From Kluyvera ascorbata ATCC 33433 (GTDB taxonomy: Bacteria; Pseudomonadota; Gammaproteobacteria; Enterobacterales; Enterobacteriaceae), in contig NZ_JMPL01000019.1 in the NCBI RefSeq assembly GCF_000735365.1, positions 1 to 54,395 on the forward strand: a stretch of 54,395 nucleotides of DNA, given 5' to 3'. The notes under the pieces were generated by a model, which did no database searches, was not told where the DNA came from, and was given only the letters and a program-made list of their open reading frames with translations. Positions within the stretch are counted from its first letter, which is position 1. Each line of letters opens with the position of its first letter. Both the position numbers and the translations under genes were made by a program. Of the stretch, positions 11,105 through 21,782 are shown piece after piece.

Positions 11105-11441
11105 ATTATAATGAAAAATATTATGCTGTTGTCACTCTCTGGCGGTGGGAGCAATAATGTGAAAAATGCAGGTTTTGCTGTAATGCCGCGTTTCGCCCGA
11201 GCATCTACGCTCTCTTTTTCCTGGCGTTGAAGTAATCATCCATCATTCTCCCTTTTCCCTTTATTTTTCCTCTTTTTAGTACGGCTTCTACTCCAGACGT
11301 GTGAATTGCCTGCCTTGTGGTGAGCGGTTATGTTAGTTCTTTACCGATAATTTAGCGTCGGCGGACAAATTCTTCCGTCGGGCGTATGGCGCAGAGAAAT
11401 GAATTCTCGGGTCATTAAGAACACAAGCCTGGAGGCAAACC
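11105..11441 (+). promoter_or_regulatory. ilvIH control region
   Basis: This gene-free stretch upstream of ilvI corresponds to the Lrp-activated ilvIH promoter region of E. coli. It has an AT-rich start (11100-11130), a pyrimidine-rich patch (11230-11280) and an imperfect hairpin CGGCGGA/TCCGTCG (11359-11380). A good Shine-Dalgarno GGAGG lies eight bases before the ilvI ATG. Lrp sites are too degenerate to call by eye. Confidence 0.55.
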
Positions 11442-13166
11442 ATGGAGATGTTGTCTGGAGCCGAGATGGTCGTCCGATCGTTAATCGATCAGGGCGTGAA
11501 GCAGGTATTTGGCTACCCGGGAGGCGCTGTCCTCGATATTTATGACGCGCTACACACGGTGGGGGGTATTGACCATGTGCTGGTGCGCCATGAGCAGGCG
11601 GCGGTGCATATGGCCGACGGCCTGGCGCGTGCGACCGGCGAAGTCGGCGTTGTGCTGGTGACTTCCGGCCCTGGCGCCACCAACGCCATCACCGGTATTG
11701 CCACGGCCTATATGGACTCCATTCCACTGGTGGTACTTTCCGGCCAGGTTGCCACCTCGTTGATTGGCTATGACGCCTTCCAGGAGTGCGACATGGTCGG
11801 AGTGTCGCGACCGGTCGTCAAACACAGCTTCCTGGTGAAGCAGACCGAGGATATCCCCGGCGTGCTCAAAAAAGCGTTCTGGTTAGCATCCAGCGGCCGA
11901 CCTGGCCCGGTGGTGGTCGACTTACCGAAAGATATTCTGAACCCGGCGAATAAGCTGCCGTACGTCTGGCCGGATACGGTCAGCATGCGCTCTTACAACC
12001 CAACGACGACCGGCCATAAAGGGCAGATTAAACGCGCGCTGCAAACGCTCATCGCGGCGAAAAAGCCGGTAGTGTATGTCGGCGGCGGGGTGGTGAACGC
12101 CGAGTGCCATACGCAGCTGCGTACGCTGATTGAAAAGCTGAACCTGCCTGTCGCTTCTTCACTGATGGGGTTAGGCGCTTTCCCGGCGACCCATCGCCAG
12201 GCGTTGGGCATGCTGGGGATGCACGGTACCTATGAAGCTAACATGACCATGCATCACTCTGACGTGATTTTTGCCGTTGGGGTTCGTTTTGACGATCGCA
12301 CGACCAACAATCTGGCGAAGTACTGCCCGAATGCCACCGTACTGCATATTGATATCGATCCGACGTCGATCTCTAAAACGGTTCCGGCAGATATTCCGAT
12401 CGTCGGCGATGCGGGAATAGTACTGGATCAAATGCTGGAACTACTGGATCAGGAAAGCGCGGCGCAGCCGCTTGATGAGATCCGCGACTGGTGGCAGCAA
12501 ATTGAACAATGGCGGGCGCGCCAGTGCCTGAAATACGATACCCAAAGCGCGCAGATCAAACCGCAGGCGGTAGTGGAAGCCATCTGGAAGCTGACCAACG
12601 GCGAGGCGTACGTCACCTCTGATGTGGGCCAGCACCAGATGTTTGCGGCGCTCTATTATCCGTTTGATAAACCTCGTCGCTGGATCAACTCTGGCGGTCT
12701 CGGCACCATGGGCTTCGGTTTGCCTGCGGCTCTTGGGGTGAAAATGGCGCTGCCAGATGAAACCGTAGTCTGCGTGACCGGCGACGGCAGTATTCAGATG
12801 AATATTCAGGAGCTGTCGACCGCGCTGCAGTACGAGCTGCCGGTGCTGATTCTGAACCTGAACAATGGTTATCTGGGAATGGTGAAGCAGTGGCAGGATA
12901 TGATCTATTCTGGCCGTCACTCCCAGTCCTATATGCAATCGCTGCCGGACTTTGTCCGCCTGGCTGAGGCCTATGGTCATGTAGGCATTCGCATCACCGA
13001 ACCATCCGAGCTTGAGAGCAAACTTGCGCAGGCGCTGGAGCAGGTGCGCAATAACCGCCTGGTATTTGTCGACGTTTGCGTCGATGGCAGCGAGCACGTC
13101 TACCCGATGCACATTCGCGGCGGGGCAATGGACGAGATGTGGCTGAGCAAAACGGAGAGAACCTGA
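11442..13166 (+). CDS. ilvI: Acetolactate synthase III large subunit
   Basis: IlvI is the TPP- and FAD-dependent catalytic subunit of acetohydroxyacid synthase III, which makes acetolactate and acetohydroxybutyrate for valine, leucine and isoleucine. It has 574 residues, exactly the E. coli length. Visible are the catalytic glutamate in [13 protein letters not shown] (E51), the central FAD domain (about 190-330) and the TPP motif starting [10 protein letters not shown] and ending near [10 protein letters not shown]. It is followed after two bases by ilvH, its regulatory partner. Confidence 0.97.
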   Translation: MEMLSGAEMVVRSLIDQGVKQVFGYPGGAVLDIYDALHTVGGIDHVLVRHEQAAVHMADGLARATGEVGVVLVTSGPGATNAITGIATAYMDSIPLVVLSGQVATSLIGYDAFQECDMVGVSRPVVKHSFLVKQTEDIPGVLKKAFWLASSGRPGPVVVDLPKDILNPANKLPYVWPDTVSMRSYNPTTTGHKGQIKRALQTLIAAKKPVVYVGGGVVNAECHTQLRTLIEKLNLPVASSLMGLGAFPATHRQALGMLGMHGTYEANMTMHHSDVIFAVGVRFDDRTTNNLAKYCPNATVLHIDIDPTSISKTVPADIPIVGDAGIVLDQMLELLDQESAAQPLDEIRDWWQQIEQWRARQCLKYDTQSAQIKPQAVVEAIWKLTNGEAYVTSDVGQHQMFAALYYPFDKPRRWINSGGLGTMGFGLPAALGVKMALPDETVVCVTGDGSIQMNIQELSTALQYELPVLILNLNNGYLGMVKQWQDMIYSGRHSQSYMQSLPDFVRLAEAYGHVGIRITEPSELESKLAQALEQVRNNRLVFVDVCVDGSEHVYPMHIRGGAMDEMWLSKTERT

Positions 13167-13168
13167 TT

Positions 13169-13660
13169 ATGCGCCGGATATTATCTGTATTACTGGAAAA
13201 CGAGTCCGGCGCGCTGTCGCGCGTGATTGGCCTCTTTTCACAACGTGGGTACAACATCGAAAGTCTGACCGTGGCGCCAACCGACGATCCGACGCTCTCT
13301 CGTATGACTATCCAGACGGTCGGTGACGAAAAAACTATCGAACAGATCGAAAAGCAGCTGCATAAGCTGGTGGATGTGCTGCGGGTGAATGAGCTGGGAC
13401 AGGGCGCGCATGTTGAACGCGAAATCATGCTGGTGAAAGTGCAGGCCAGCGGTTATGGTCGCGACGAGGTCAAGCGCAATACGGAAATCTTCCGTGGGCA
13501 GATTATCGACGTCACGCCATCGCTCTATACTGTTCAGCTTGCGGGCACGAGCGACAAGCTGGATGCGTTCCTCGCTTCGCTGCGTGATGTGGCGAGAATC
13601 GTGGAAGTGGCACGCTCTGGCGTGGTCGGTTTGTCGCGCGGCGACAAGATTATGCGCTAA
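13169..13660 (+). CDS. ilvH: Acetolactate synthase III regulatory subunit
   Basis: IlvH binds valine and confers feedback inhibition on IlvI. I chose the ATG at 13169, two bases after the ilvI stop, which gives the standard 163-residue protein ([17 protein letters not shown]). The same frame stays open upstream into ilvI, but that extension has no family match. An ACT domain occupies about residues 4-75. Gly14, the residue whose change gives valine resistance in E. coli, is present. The C-terminal half (80-160) is the ALS_ss_C domain. Confidence 0.97.
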   Translation: MRRILSVLLENESGALSRVIGLFSQRGYNIESLTVAPTDDPTLSRMTIQTVGDEKTIEQIEKQLHKLVDVLRVNELGQGAHVEREIMLVKVQASGYGRDEVKRNTEIFRGQIIDVTPSLYTVQLAGTSDKLDAFLASLRDVARIVEVARSGVVGLSRGDKIMR

Positions 13661-13680
13661 TCACGTCTCATCGCTTTATC

Positions 13681-13752
13681 GTAGCCCGGCCACACGTCGG
13701 GCTTTTTTTTGCGAAATCAGCAATAAGTGCGAAGAAAAGCTATTGCCGATGA
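13681..13752 (+). pseudogene. fruL-like leader frame without a start codon
   Basis: E. coli carries a 28-codon leader, fruL, just before cra whose peptide ends AFFAKSVGTWNKSSCRS (from memory). Here the equivalent frame reads LFFAKSAISAKKSYCR and stops at 13750-13752, so frame and ending are recognisable. No ATG, GTG or TTG start exists in that frame between 13621 and 13710. The stretch also contains the ilvIH terminator. Either the leader was never translated here or it has decayed. Confidence 0.3.
13683..13710 (+). terminator. ilvIH terminator
   Basis: AGCCCG (13683-13688) pairs with CGGGCT (13698-13703), followed by a run of eight Ts (13703-13710). It lies about 20 bp after the ilvH stop. 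Confidence 0.85.
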
Positions 13753-13805
13753 GATCAATCTGCGTTTAGATGTTACGGATTATACTTATAAAGCAAGGGG
13801 CAATT

Positions 13806-14810
13806 GTGAAACTGGATGAAATCGCCCGGCTTGCCGGTGTTTCCCGAACCACCGCCAGCTATGTGATTAACGGTAAAGCGAAGCAGTATCGCGTCAGCGA
13901 TAAAACTGTTGAAAAAGTGATGGCCGTTGTGCGTGAGCATAACTATCATCCTAACGCTGTAGCCGCCGGGCTGCGTGCAGGACGCACGCGTTCTATTGGG
14001 CTGGTCATTCCCGATCTGGAGAACACCAGCTACACGCGCATTGCTAACTATCTTGAACGCCAGGCACGCCAGCGTGGCTATCAACTGTTGATCGCCTGCT
14101 CGGAAGATCAGCCTGATAACGAAATGCGCTGCATTGAACACCTGCTGCAACGTCAGGTAGATGCGATCATCGTGTCAACATCGTTGCCGCCGGAGCATCC
14201 TTTCTACCAGCGTTGGGCGAACGATTCATTCCCGATTGTCGCGCTTGACCGTGCGCTCGATCGTGAACACTTCACCAGCGTCGTGGGCGCCGACCAGGAT
14301 GACGCGGAAATGCTCGCCGCAGAACTGCGTACCTTCCCGGCAGAAACCGTCCTCTATCTTGGCGCGCTACCGGAACTGTCGGTAAGCTTCCTGCGCGAAC
14401 AGGGCTTCCGTACGGCCTGGAAAGACGATCCGCGCGACGTACATTATCTTTATGCCAATAGCTATGAGCGTGAGGCGGCGGCGCAGCTGTTTGAAAAATG
14501 GCTGGAAACGCACCCGATGCCGCAGGCGCTGTTCACCACTTCATTTGCGTTGCTGCAAGGGGTGATGGACGTAACGCTGCGTCGTGAAGGGAAACTACCA
14601 ACCGATCTGGCCATTGCTACCTTTGGCGACCACGAACTGCTCGACTTCCTGCAATGCCCGGTGCTTGCGGTTGCTCAGCGTCACCGTGATGTTGCTGAAC
14701 GAGTGCTGGAGATTGTGCTGGCAAGCCTTGATGAGCCTCGTAAACCGAAGCCTGGCTTAAGCCGTATTCGTCGTAACCTCTATCGCCGCGGTAGTCTGAA
14801 TCGCCGATAA
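13806..14810 (+). CDS. cra: Catabolite repressor/activator Cra (FruR)
   Basis: Cra is the LacI-family regulator of central carbon flow. It leaves DNA when bound to fructose-1-phosphate, lowering glycolytic and raising gluconeogenic gene expression as FPr flux changes. I start it at the GTG at 13806 ([20 protein letters not shown]), which gives 334 residues as in E. coli and has AAGGGG upstream; an in-frame ATG at 13770 would add 12 unrelated residues. The helix-turn-helix is at about residues 1-50, and the periplasmic-binding-like effector domain follows (60-325). Confidence 0.95.
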   Translation: MKLDEIARLAGVSRTTASYVINGKAKQYRVSDKTVEKVMAVVREHNYHPNAVAAGLRAGRTRSIGLVIPDLENTSYTRIANYLERQARQRGYQLLIACSEDQPDNEMRCIEHLLQRQVDAIIVSTSLPPEHPFYQRWANDSFPIVALDRALDREHFTSVVGADQDDAEMLAAELRTFPAETVLYLGALPELSVSFLREQGFRTAWKDDPRDVHYLYANSYEREAAAQLFEKWLETHPMPQALFTTSFALLQGVMDVTLRREGKLPTDLAIATFGDHELLDFLQCPVLAVAQRHRDVAERVLEIVLASLDEPRKPKPGLSRIRRNLYRRGSLNRR

Positions 14811-15322
14811 GCAATACCTCAATGAAGGCTACACGCTGTGGCCTTCATTAGATAAAAACCCTATTTTCTTTAATATTAAGATAATTCTACATTTTAGTTA
14901 GCTTTCTATTTAATTCCCCTAATAAGATAGCGAAATAGCGTTTTTAATGTGAACGCAAAGTAAAATTATATTATTTCTGAATTATTTTGTTACATTCTCA
15001 TGGCGGATTGCCGAAATAACAAACACTTCTTAGCTGACCTACCAGAATAGGCTACAGGCCTGTCTTGAATTCCTTGTAAGGGCGCGCCGCAGGGACTGTT
15101 AACGAGCCACAGAATGTCCTAAAATGCCGCTCGCGTCGCAAACTGGCACTTTATATATTTTTTCGATGATATTTAGTTGCGTTAAAGCAATGTGAATGAG
15201 CCTGTATTTTTCTTACGGGTATTCATGGCGTTAATTTGCCTCGTCTGCTGGATAATTATTAATCAGGGCTATTGTCGGCCGCAAATAGTGGTTTTTTGGA
15301 CTCTGTTGGCATTCATGCTGGC
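14811..15322. other. Long non-coding gap between cra and the dcw promoter
   Basis: About 510 bp without a supportable gene. It opens with a hairpin AATGAAGGC/GCCTTCATT (14821-14849), probably the 3' end of cra RNA although no T-run follows. Then comes an AT-rich stretch (14860-15000), a 10-bp palindrome ACAGGCCTGT (15054-15063) and further AT-rich sequence up to the mraZ promoter. Short frames here are under 30 codons and have no recognisable start signals. Confidence 0.5.
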
Positions 15323-15352
15323 TTGACAAGCTTTTCCTCTGCTCCGTAAACT
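15323..15352 (+). promoter_or_regulatory. mra promoter of the dcw cluster
   Basis: TTGACA (15323-15328) is followed after 18 bp by TAACT-type -10 TAAACT (15347-15352). It lies about 50 bp before the mraZ ATG and corresponds to the E. coli Pmra promoter that drives the whole division and wall cluster. Confidence 0.8.
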
Positions 15353-15360
15353 CCTTAAAG

Positions 15361-15393
15361 TGGGAATTTGTGGGGCAAAGTGGTAAATGGGGG
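15361..15393 (+). promoter_or_regulatory. MraZ operator repeats
   Basis: TGGG-type repeats with a 10-bp period lie between the promoter and mraZ: TGGGA at 15361, TGGGG at 15371 and TGGTA at 15381, then a G-run at 15389-15393. MraZ binds such direct repeats and represses its own operon. The third copy departs from TGGG. Confidence 0.75.
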
Positions 15394-15403
15394 TGAGGCT
15401 GGC

Positions 15404-15862
15404 ATGTTCCGTGGGGCAACGTTAGTCAATCTCGACAGCAAAGGGCGCTTGGCCGTCCCTGTCCGATATCGGGACCAGCTTGTCGAGAGCGCTACCGGTC
15501 AAATGGTTTGTACCATTGACATTCATCACCCCTGCCTGCTGCTTTATCCTCTGCCCGAATGGGAAATTATCGAGCAAAAGCTCTCGCGTTTGTCGAGCAT
15601 GAACCCCGTTGAACGTCGCGTACAGCGACTTTTGTTAGGGCATGCTAGCGAATGTCAGATGGATAATGCCGGGCGATTATTGATTGCGCCGGTTTTACGG
15701 CAACATGCCGGATTGACCAAAGAAGTGATGCTGGTCGGGCAGTTCAACAAGTTTGAACTGTGGGATGAAACGGCCTGGTATCAACGGGTCAAGGAAGATA
15801 TCGACGCTGAGCAATCTGCTTCAGGGGCGCTGTCGGAGCGATTGCAGGATTTGTCCTTATAA
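15404..15862 (+). CDS. mraZ: MraZ, transcriptional regulator of the dcw cluster
   Basis: MraZ is a ring-forming DNA-binding protein with two SpoVT-AbrB-like domains that represses its own promoter. I chose the ATG at 15404, giving the standard 152 residues ([16 protein letters not shown]); the frame is open upstream but the extra codons run through the operator. The paired DXXXR motifs are visible as DSKGR (11-15) and DNAGR (87-91). It is the first gene of the cluster and ends two bases before rsmH. Confidence 0.96.
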   Translation: MFRGATLVNLDSKGRLAVPVRYRDQLVESATGQMVCTIDIHHPCLLLYPLPEWEIIEQKLSRLSSMNPVERRVQRLLLGHASECQMDNAGRLLIAPVLRQHAGLTKEVMLVGQFNKFELWDETAWYQRVKEDIDAEQSASGALSERLQDLSL

Positions 15863-15864
15863 AT

Positions 15865-16806
15865 ATGATGGAAAATTTTAAACATACTACGGTACTGCTG
15901 GACGAGGCCGTTAACGGCCTGAATATTCGTCCTGACGGTATCTATATCGATGGCACTTTTGGTCGCGGTGGTCATTCGCGTCTTATCCTGTCGCAGCTTG
16001 GCGAGCAGGGGCGTTTGATTGCGATCGATCGCGATCCCGCAGCGATTGCGGTGGCTAAGACCATTGATGATCCACGCTTTTCCATCGTGCATGGTCCTTT
16101 CTCTGCGCTGGCAGACTACGTTGCCGAGCGCGACCTTGTTGGCAAGATCGACGGTATTCTTCTCGATCTTGGTGTTTCTTCACCGCAGCTTGATGACGCA
16201 GAACGCGGTTTCTCGTTTATGCGCGATGGCCCGCTGGACATGCGTATGGACCCAACCCGCGGTCAATCAGCAGCAGAATGGCTGCAAACGGCAGAAGAAG
16301 CGGACATTGCCTGGGTGATTAAAACCTTCGGCGAGGAACGTTTTGGCAAACGTATTGCCCGCGCCATCGTTGAACGCAATCGCGTTGAGCCGATGACCCG
16401 CACGAAAGAACTGGCGGAAGTTATCGCGGCGGCCATGCCGGTGAAAGACAAATTCAAACACCCCGCAACCCGTACCTTCCAGGCGGTGCGCATTTGGGTG
16501 AATAGTGAGCTGGAGGAGATAGAGCAAGCGCTAAAAAGCTCGCTTGGCGTGCTGGCCCCGGGTGGGCGGCTGTCAATCATCAGCTTCCATTCGCTGGAAG
16601 ACCGCATTGTGAAACGCTTTATGCGTGAACAAAGCCGCGGTCCACAGGTTCCGGCGGGGATCCCGATGACTGAAGAGCAACTCAGGAAGCTGGGTGGCCG
16701 TCATTTACGAGCATTAGGCAAGTTGATGCCGGGCGAAGATGAAGTGGCAGAGAATCCGCGTGCCCGTAGTTCAGTGCTGCGTATTGCAGAAAGGACGAAC
16801 GCATGA
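15865..16806 (+). CDS. rsmH: 16S rRNA m4C1402 methyltransferase
   Basis: RsmH (MraW) methylates the N4 of C1402 in 16S rRNA, in the ribosomal P site, using S-adenosylmethionine. The 313 residues match the family length. The SAM-binding motif appears as [16 protein letters not shown] (about residues 27-42), with [11 protein letters not shown] (about 100-110) and the C-terminal [14 protein letters not shown] stretch. It overlaps ftsL by four bases. Confidence 0.97.
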   Translation: MMENFKHTTVLLDEAVNGLNIRPDGIYIDGTFGRGGHSRLILSQLGEQGRLIAIDRDPAAIAVAKTIDDPRFSIVHGPFSALADYVAERDLVGKIDGILLDLGVSSPQLDDAERGFSFMRDGPLDMRMDPTRGQSAAEWLQTAEEADIAWVIKTFGEERFGKRIARAIVERNRVEPMTRTKELAEVIAAAMPVKDKFKHPATRTFQAVRIWVNSELEEIEQALKSSLGVLAPGGRLSIISFHSLEDRIVKRFMREQSRGPQVPAGIPMTEEQLRKLGGRHLRALGKLMPGEDEVAENPRARSSVLRIAERTNA

Positions 16807-17168
16807 TCGGCAGAGTGACAGAAGCCCTAAGCAAAGTAACCGGGTCGTTAGGAAACGGCGAGCGCCATGCCTTGCCTGGCGTTATTCGCGACGACCTTTT
16901 GCAGTTTGGGAAGCTGCCACTCTGTCTGTTCATTTGCATTATTGTCACGGCGGTAACGGTGGTGACGACGGCTCACCATACTCGCCTGTTAACAGCCCAA
17001 CGAGAACAGTTGGTGTTGGAGCGCGACGCGTTAGACATTGAGTGGCGAAACCTGATCCTCGAAGAGAATGCTCTGGGCGATCATAGCCGAGTCGAACGTA
17101 TCGCTACCGAAAAGTTGCAGATGCAACATGTTGATCCATCGAAAGAAAACATTGTTGTTCAGAAATAA
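16803..17168 (+). CDS. ftsL: Cell division protein FtsL
   Basis: FtsL is a bitopic divisome protein that forms the FtsQLB complex and relays activation to FtsWI. It has 121 residues: a short cytoplasmic tail, one membrane segment (about 38-57) and a periplasmic leucine-zipper-like coiled coil (about 60-105, [20 protein letters not shown]). The ATG at 16803 overlaps the rsmH stop (ATGA). Confidence 0.96.
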   Translation: MIGRVTEALSKVTGSLGNGERHALPGVIRDDLLQFGKLPLCLFICIIVTAVTVVTTAHHTRLLTAQREQLVLERDALDIEWRNLILEENALGDHSRVERIATEKLQMQHVDPSKENIVVQK

Positions 17169-17183
17169 GGATTATTGCAACGC

Positions 17184-18953
17184 ATGAAACCAGCGGCAAA
17201 AACGCTTAAGCCAAAACGTCAGGAAGAACAGGCCAACTTTATCAGTTGGCGTTTTGCGTTGCTTTGCGGCTGTATTTTTCTGGCGCTCGCGTTTCTGCTG
17301 GGACGCGCTGCCTGGCTACAAATTATTGCCCCGGATAAGCTGGTTCGTGAAGGCGATATGCGCTCCCTGCGCGTTCAGCAGGTTTCTACCTCCCGCGGCA
17401 TGATTACCGACCGTTCAGGTCGTCCGCTGGCGGTGAGCGTGCCGGTGAAAGCTATCTGGGCCGATCCGAAAGAGCTGCACGAAGCGGGCGGAGTGGTGCT
17501 GAACAACCGCTGGAAAGCGTTGGCTGATGCCCTGAACATCCCGCTGGACCAGCTCGCAAACCGTATCAATACCAACCCACGCATGCGCTTTATCTACCTG
17601 GCGCGTCAGGTTAACCCTGATATGGCTGACTACATCAAAAAGCTCAAGCTGCCGGGGATCTATCTGCGTGAAGAATCTCGTCGTTACTACCCTTCAGGCG
17701 AAGTAACAGCTCACCTCATTGGCTTCACCAACGTCGACAGCCAGGGGATTGAAGGGGTCGAGAAGAGTTTTGATAAATGGCTTACCGGTCAGCCGGGTGA
17801 GCGTATTGTCCGTAAAGACCGTTATGGTCGCGTGATTGAAGACATCTCCTCAACCGACAGTCAGGCCGCCCATAATCTGGCGTTGAGCATTGATGAACGC
17901 CTGCAGGCGCTGGTTTATCGCGAATTGAACAACGCCGTGGCGTTTAACAAAGCGGAATCCGGCAGCGCCGTGTTGGTCGACGTGAGCACCGGTGAAGTGC
18001 TGGCGATGGCTAACAGCCCGTCTTACAACCCGAACAACTTTACCGGTACCGCGAAAGACACCATGCGTAACCGGGCCATTACCGACGTGTTTGAACCGGG
18101 TTCCACGGTGAAACCGATGGTAGTGATGACCGCGCTTCAGCGCGGCGTGGTGCGTGAAAACACCGTACTGAATACCATTCCTTACCGTATTAACGGCCAC
18201 GAAATCAAAGACGTGGCGCGCTACAGCGAATTGACCCTGACCGGGGTACTACAGAAGTCGAGTAACGTCGGTGTTTCCAAGCTGGCGTTAGCGATGCCGT
18301 CCTCAGCGTTAGTAGATACTTACTCACGTTTTGGGCTGGGAAAAGCGACCAATTTGGGGTTGGTCGGAGAACGCAGTGGCTTATATCCTCAAAAACAACG
18401 GTGGTCTGACATAGAGAGGGCCACCTTCTCTTTCGGCTACGGGCTAATGGTAACGCCGTTACAGTTAGCGCGTGTCTACGCAACGATTGGCAGCTACGGG
18501 ATTTACCGCCCGCTGTCGATAACCAAAGTTGACCCGCCGGTTCCCGGTGAGCGCATCTTCCCGGAATCTATCGTCCGCACCGTCGTTCATATGATGGAAA
18601 GCGTGGCGCTGCCTGGCGGCGGCGGCGTGAAAGCGGCGATTAAAGGCTACCGTATCGCGATTAAAACCGGTACGGCGAAAAAAGTCGGCCCGGACGGACG
18701 CTATATCAACAAATACATTGCTTACACCGCGGGCGTTGCGCCAGCCAGCCAGCCGCGCTTTGCGCTGGTGGTGGTCATTAACGACCCGCAGGCGGGTAAA
18801 TATTACGGTGGCGCCGTTTCCGCGCCGGTCTTTGGTGCCATCATGGGCGGCGTTCTGCGCACGATGAACATTGAGCCGGATGCGCTGGCAACGGGCGGCG
18901 ATAAAAGTGAATTAGTAACGAATCAAGGCGAGGGTACAGGTGGCAGATCGTAA
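17184..18953 (+). CDS. ftsI: Peptidoglycan transpeptidase FtsI (PBP3)
   Basis: FtsI crosslinks septal peptidoglycan together with the polymerase FtsW and is the target of aztreonam and related beta-lactams. I chose the ATG at 17184, giving 589 residues (E. coli 588); a TTG nine bases upstream is less likely. It has one membrane anchor (about 23-41), a pedestal domain and the transpeptidase with the SxxK serine in PGSTVKP (about 307), the SSN triad in LQKSSNVG (about 359) and KTGT (about 494). It overlaps murE by 14 bp. The single extra residue lies in the C-terminal tail. Confidence 0.96.
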   Translation: MKPAAKTLKPKRQEEQANFISWRFALLCGCIFLALAFLLGRAAWLQIIAPDKLVREGDMRSLRVQQVSTSRGMITDRSGRPLAVSVPVKAIWADPKELHEAGGVVLNNRWKALADALNIPLDQLANRINTNPRMRFIYLARQVNPDMADYIKKLKLPGIYLREESRRYYPSGEVTAHLIGFTNVDSQGIEGVEKSFDKWLTGQPGERIVRKDRYGRVIEDISSTDSQAAHNLALSIDERLQALVYRELNNAVAFNKAESGSAVLVDVSTGEVLAMANSPSYNPNNFTGTAKDTMRNRAITDVFEPGSTVKPMVVMTALQRGVVRENTVLNTIPYRINGHEIKDVARYSELTLTGVLQKSSNVGVSKLALAMPSSALVDTYSRFGLGKATNLGLVGERSGLYPQKQRWSDIERATFSFGYGLMVTPLQLARVYATIGSYGIYRPLSITKVDPPVPGERIFPESIVRTVVHMMESVALPGGGGVKAAIKGYRIAIKTGTAKKVGPDGRYINKYIAYTAGVAPASQPRFALVVVINDPQAGKYYGGAVSAPVFGAIMGGVLRTMNIEPDALATGGDKSELVTNQGEGTGGRS

Positions 18954-20427
18954 TTTGCGCGACCTTCTCGCTCCGTGGGTGCCAAATGCGCCGGAGCGAG
19001 TACTGCGAGAGATGACGCTCGACAGCCGTGTGGCTGCATCGGGCGATCTGTTCGTGGCGGTAGTGGGTCATCAGGCGGACGGGCGTCGTTATATCCCGCA
19101 GGCAATTGCGCAAGGTGTCGCTGCTGTTATAGCCGAGGCAAAAGATGAGGCAACCGACGGTGAAATCCGCGAGATGCACGGTGTGCCGGTTATCTACCTC
19201 AGCCAGTTAAACGAGCGCTTATCGGCACTGGCCGGGCGTTTTTACCACGAGCCATCCGACAGCCTGCGCCTGATTGGCGTGACCGGAACCAACGGTAAAA
19301 CCACCACCACGCAGCTGATTGCACAGTGGTGCCAGCTGCTTGGCGAAACCAGCGCGGTGATGGGTACGGTCGGTAACGGCCTGCTGGATAACGTCATCCC
19401 GACGGAAAACACCACCGGTTCTGCTGTTGATGTACAGCATGTGCTGGCAGGGTTGGTTGAGCAGGGTGCAACGGTTGCCGCGATGGAGGTTTCCTCTCAC
19501 GGCCTGGTGCAACACCGTGTTGCAGCGCTCAAGTTTGCGGCCTCGGTATTTACTAACCTGAGCCGCGATCATCTTGATTATCATGGTGATATGGAGCATT
19601 ACGAAGCGGCGAAATGGCTGCTGTACTCCACCCACCACTGCGGCCAGGCCATCGTCAATGCAGACGATGAAGTGGGTCGTCGCTGGTTAGGCCGTCTGCC
19701 GGATGCCGTTGCGGTCTCCATGGACGATCACATTAATCCGAACTGCCATGGCCGCTGGCTGAAAGCCGTGGCGGTGGACTACCACGACAGCGGCGCCACT
19801 ATCCGCTTTGCGTCCACCTGGGGCGAAGGCGAAATTGAAAGCCGCCTGATGGGGGCGTTTAACGTCAGCAACCTGCTGTTGGCATTGGCGACGCTGCTGG
19901 CGCTGGACTATCCGCTGAATGAATTGCTGAAAACCGCTTCGCGTTTACAGCCGGTGTGCGGGCGCATGGAAGTGTTTAGCGCGCCGGGCAAACCGACCGT
20001 GGTGGTTGATTACGCTCATACGCCAGATGCGCTGGAAAAAGCATTGCAGGCCGCGCGTCTGCACTGCTCCGGCAAGCTGTGGTGCGTATTTGGCTGCGGC
20101 GGTGACCGTGATAAAGGCAAGCGCCCGCTGATGGGGGCCATTGCCGAAGAGTTCTCCGACATTGTGGTGGTCACCGACGATAACCCGCGTACCGAAGAGC
20201 CGCGCGATATCATTAACGACATTCTTGCGGGCATGGTAGATGCCGGCCACGTGAAGGTGATGGAAGGCCGCGCGGAAGCGGTAACCAACGCCATCATGCA
20301 GGCGAAAGAGAATGACGTTGTTCTGGTGGCGGGCAAAGGCCACGAAGATTATCAGATTGTGGGTAACCGTCGTCTCGATTACTCCGACCGTATTACCGCA
20401 GCGCGTCTGCTGGGAGTGGTGGCATGA
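18940..20427 (+). CDS. murE: UDP-MurNAc-tripeptide synthetase
   Basis: MurE adds meso-diaminopimelate to UDP-MurNAc-Ala-Glu in the cytoplasm. The GTG start at 18940 lies within the end of ftsI and gives 495 residues as in E. coli. The Mur-ligase ATP loop is at [10 protein letters not shown] (115-124), and the diaminopimelate-specific DNPR motif lies in [13 protein letters not shown] (about 413-416). It overlaps murF by four bases. Confidence 0.96.
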   Translation: MADRNLRDLLAPWVPNAPERVLREMTLDSRVAASGDLFVAVVGHQADGRRYIPQAIAQGVAAVIAEAKDEATDGEIREMHGVPVIYLSQLNERLSALAGRFYHEPSDSLRLIGVTGTNGKTTTTQLIAQWCQLLGETSAVMGTVGNGLLDNVIPTENTTGSAVDVQHVLAGLVEQGATVAAMEVSSHGLVQHRVAALKFAASVFTNLSRDHLDYHGDMEHYEAAKWLLYSTHHCGQAIVNADDEVGRRWLGRLPDAVAVSMDDHINPNCHGRWLKAVAVDYHDSGATIRFASTWGEGEIESRLMGAFNVSNLLLALATLLALDYPLNELLKTASRLQPVCGRMEVFSAPGKPTVVVDYAHTPDALEKALQAARLHCSGKLWCVFGCGGDRDKGKRPLMGAIAEEFSDIVVVTDDNPRTEEPRDIINDILAGMVDAGHVKVMEGRAEAVTNAIMQAKENDVVLVAGKGHEDYQIVGNRRLDYSDRITAARLLGVVA

Positions 20428-21782
20428 TTGGCGTAACGCTTGGCCAGCTTGCCAACGTTCTGAACGGCGAGCTTTATGGCAGCGATTCCCTTATTGAAGA
20501 CGTCACCACGGATACCCGGAAATTAACGCCGGGTTGTCTGTTTGTGGCGCTGAAAGGCGAACGTTTTGACGCGCATGATTTTGCGCAAACGGCAAAAGAC
20601 GGTGGCGCCGGTGCGCTGCTGGTCAGCCGTAAGCTGGACATCAACCTGCCACAGCTCGTAGTGAGCGATACCCGTCTGGCATTTGGTGAACTGGCTGCCT
20701 GGGTGCGCCAGCAGGTTCCTGCTCGCGTGGTGGCCCTGACCGGTTCTTCCGGTAAAACCTCGGTAAAAGAGATGACCGCCGCCATTCTTGGGCAGTGCGG
20801 CAACACACTTTATACCGCGGGCAATCTCAATAATGATATCGGCGTGCCGATGACATTACTGCGCTTAACGCCGGAACATCAGTTTGCGGTGATTGAGCTC
20901 GGCGCAAACCATCAGGGCGAAATCGCCTGGACCGTTAGCCTGACCCGCCCGGAAGCGGCGCTGGTGAACAACCTGGCGGCTGCGCATCTGGAAGGTTTTG
21001 GCTCGCTGGCGGGCGTGGCGAAGGCGAAAGGTGAAATCTTCACCGGCCTGCCGGACAGCGGCATTGCGATTCTGAACGCCGATAACAACGACTGGGCCAA
21101 CTGGCAGCAGGTGATTGGCGATCGTACCGTCTGGCGTTTTTCACCCAACGCGGCGGGGAGTGATTTCCACGCCTCTGACGTTCGTATTACCTCACAGGGT
21201 ACCGAATTTACGCTGCATACGCCGAACGGCAGCATTGACGTGCTGCTGCCGCTGCCGGGTCGCCATAACATCGCGAACGCGCTTGCCGCGACCGCGCTGG
21301 CAACCGCCGTTGGCGCAGACTTAAGCGCGGTGAAAGTCGGGCTGGCACAGCTGAAAGCGGTGCCGGGGCGTTTGTTCCCGATTCACTTGACGGACAGCCA
21401 GCTGGTGCTGGATGACTCCTACAACGCGAACGTCGGTTCTATGACGGCTGCGGTGCAGGTGCTGTCTGAAATGCCGGGTTACCGTGTGTTGGTCGTTGGC
21501 GATATGGCAGAGCTTGGCGCCGAAAGCGAAGCGTGCCACATCCAGGTGGGTAACGCTGCCAAAGCGGCTGGGATTGACCGAGTTCTGAGCGTCGGCACGT
21601 TAAGCCAGGCGATTAGCACTGCCAGCGGGGCAGGGGAGTACTTCACCGATAAAGCGTCGGCTATTGCTCGTCTTAACACGCTGATTAACGAACATAAAAC
21701 TATCACCATTCTGGTGAAAGGATCACGCAGTGCTGCCATGGAAGAGGTCGTACGCGCATTACAGGAGAACGGGACATGTTAG
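20424..21782 (+). CDS. murF: UDP-MurNAc-tripeptide D-alanyl-D-alanine ligase
   Basis: MurF attaches D-Ala-D-Ala to complete the UDP-MurNAc pentapeptide. It has 452 residues with the ATP loop [13 protein letters not shown] (104-116) and the central ligase motifs [10 protein letters not shown] and YNANVGSM. The ATG overlaps the murE stop, and the end overlaps mraY by seven bases, so four to seven consecutive genes here are probably translated by coupling. Confidence 0.97.
   Translation: MIGVTLGQLANVLNGELYGSDSLIEDVTTDTRKLTPGCLFVALKGERFDAHDFAQTAKDGGAGALLVSRKLDINLPQLVVSDTRLAFGELAAWVRQQVPARVVALTGSSGKTSVKEMTAAILGQCGNTLYTAGNLNNDIGVPMTLLRLTPEHQFAVIELGANHQGEIAWTVSLTRPEAALVNNLAAAHLEGFGSLAGVAKAKGEIFTGLPDSGIAILNADNNDWANWQQVIGDRTVWRFSPNAAGSDFHASDVRITSQGTEFTLHTPNGSIDVLLPLPGRHNIANALAATALATAVGADLSAVKVGLAQLKAVPGRLFPIHLTDSQLVLDDSYNANVGSMTAAVQVLSEMPGYRVLVVGDMAELGAESEACHIQVGNAAKAAGIDRVLSVGTLSQAISTASGAGEYFTDKASAIARLNTLINEHKTITILVKGSRSAAMEEVVRALQENGTC

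Noticed and set aside
13076-13168. N-terminal extension of ilvH into ilvI
   Set aside because: The frame is open but the extra 31 residues have no counterpart in IlvH, and the ATG at 13169 gives the standard protein two bases after the ilvI stop.
15186-15235. A short reading frame starting near 15196 upstream of mraZ
   Set aside because: It has only about a dozen codons, with no ribosome-binding site and no known counterpart.
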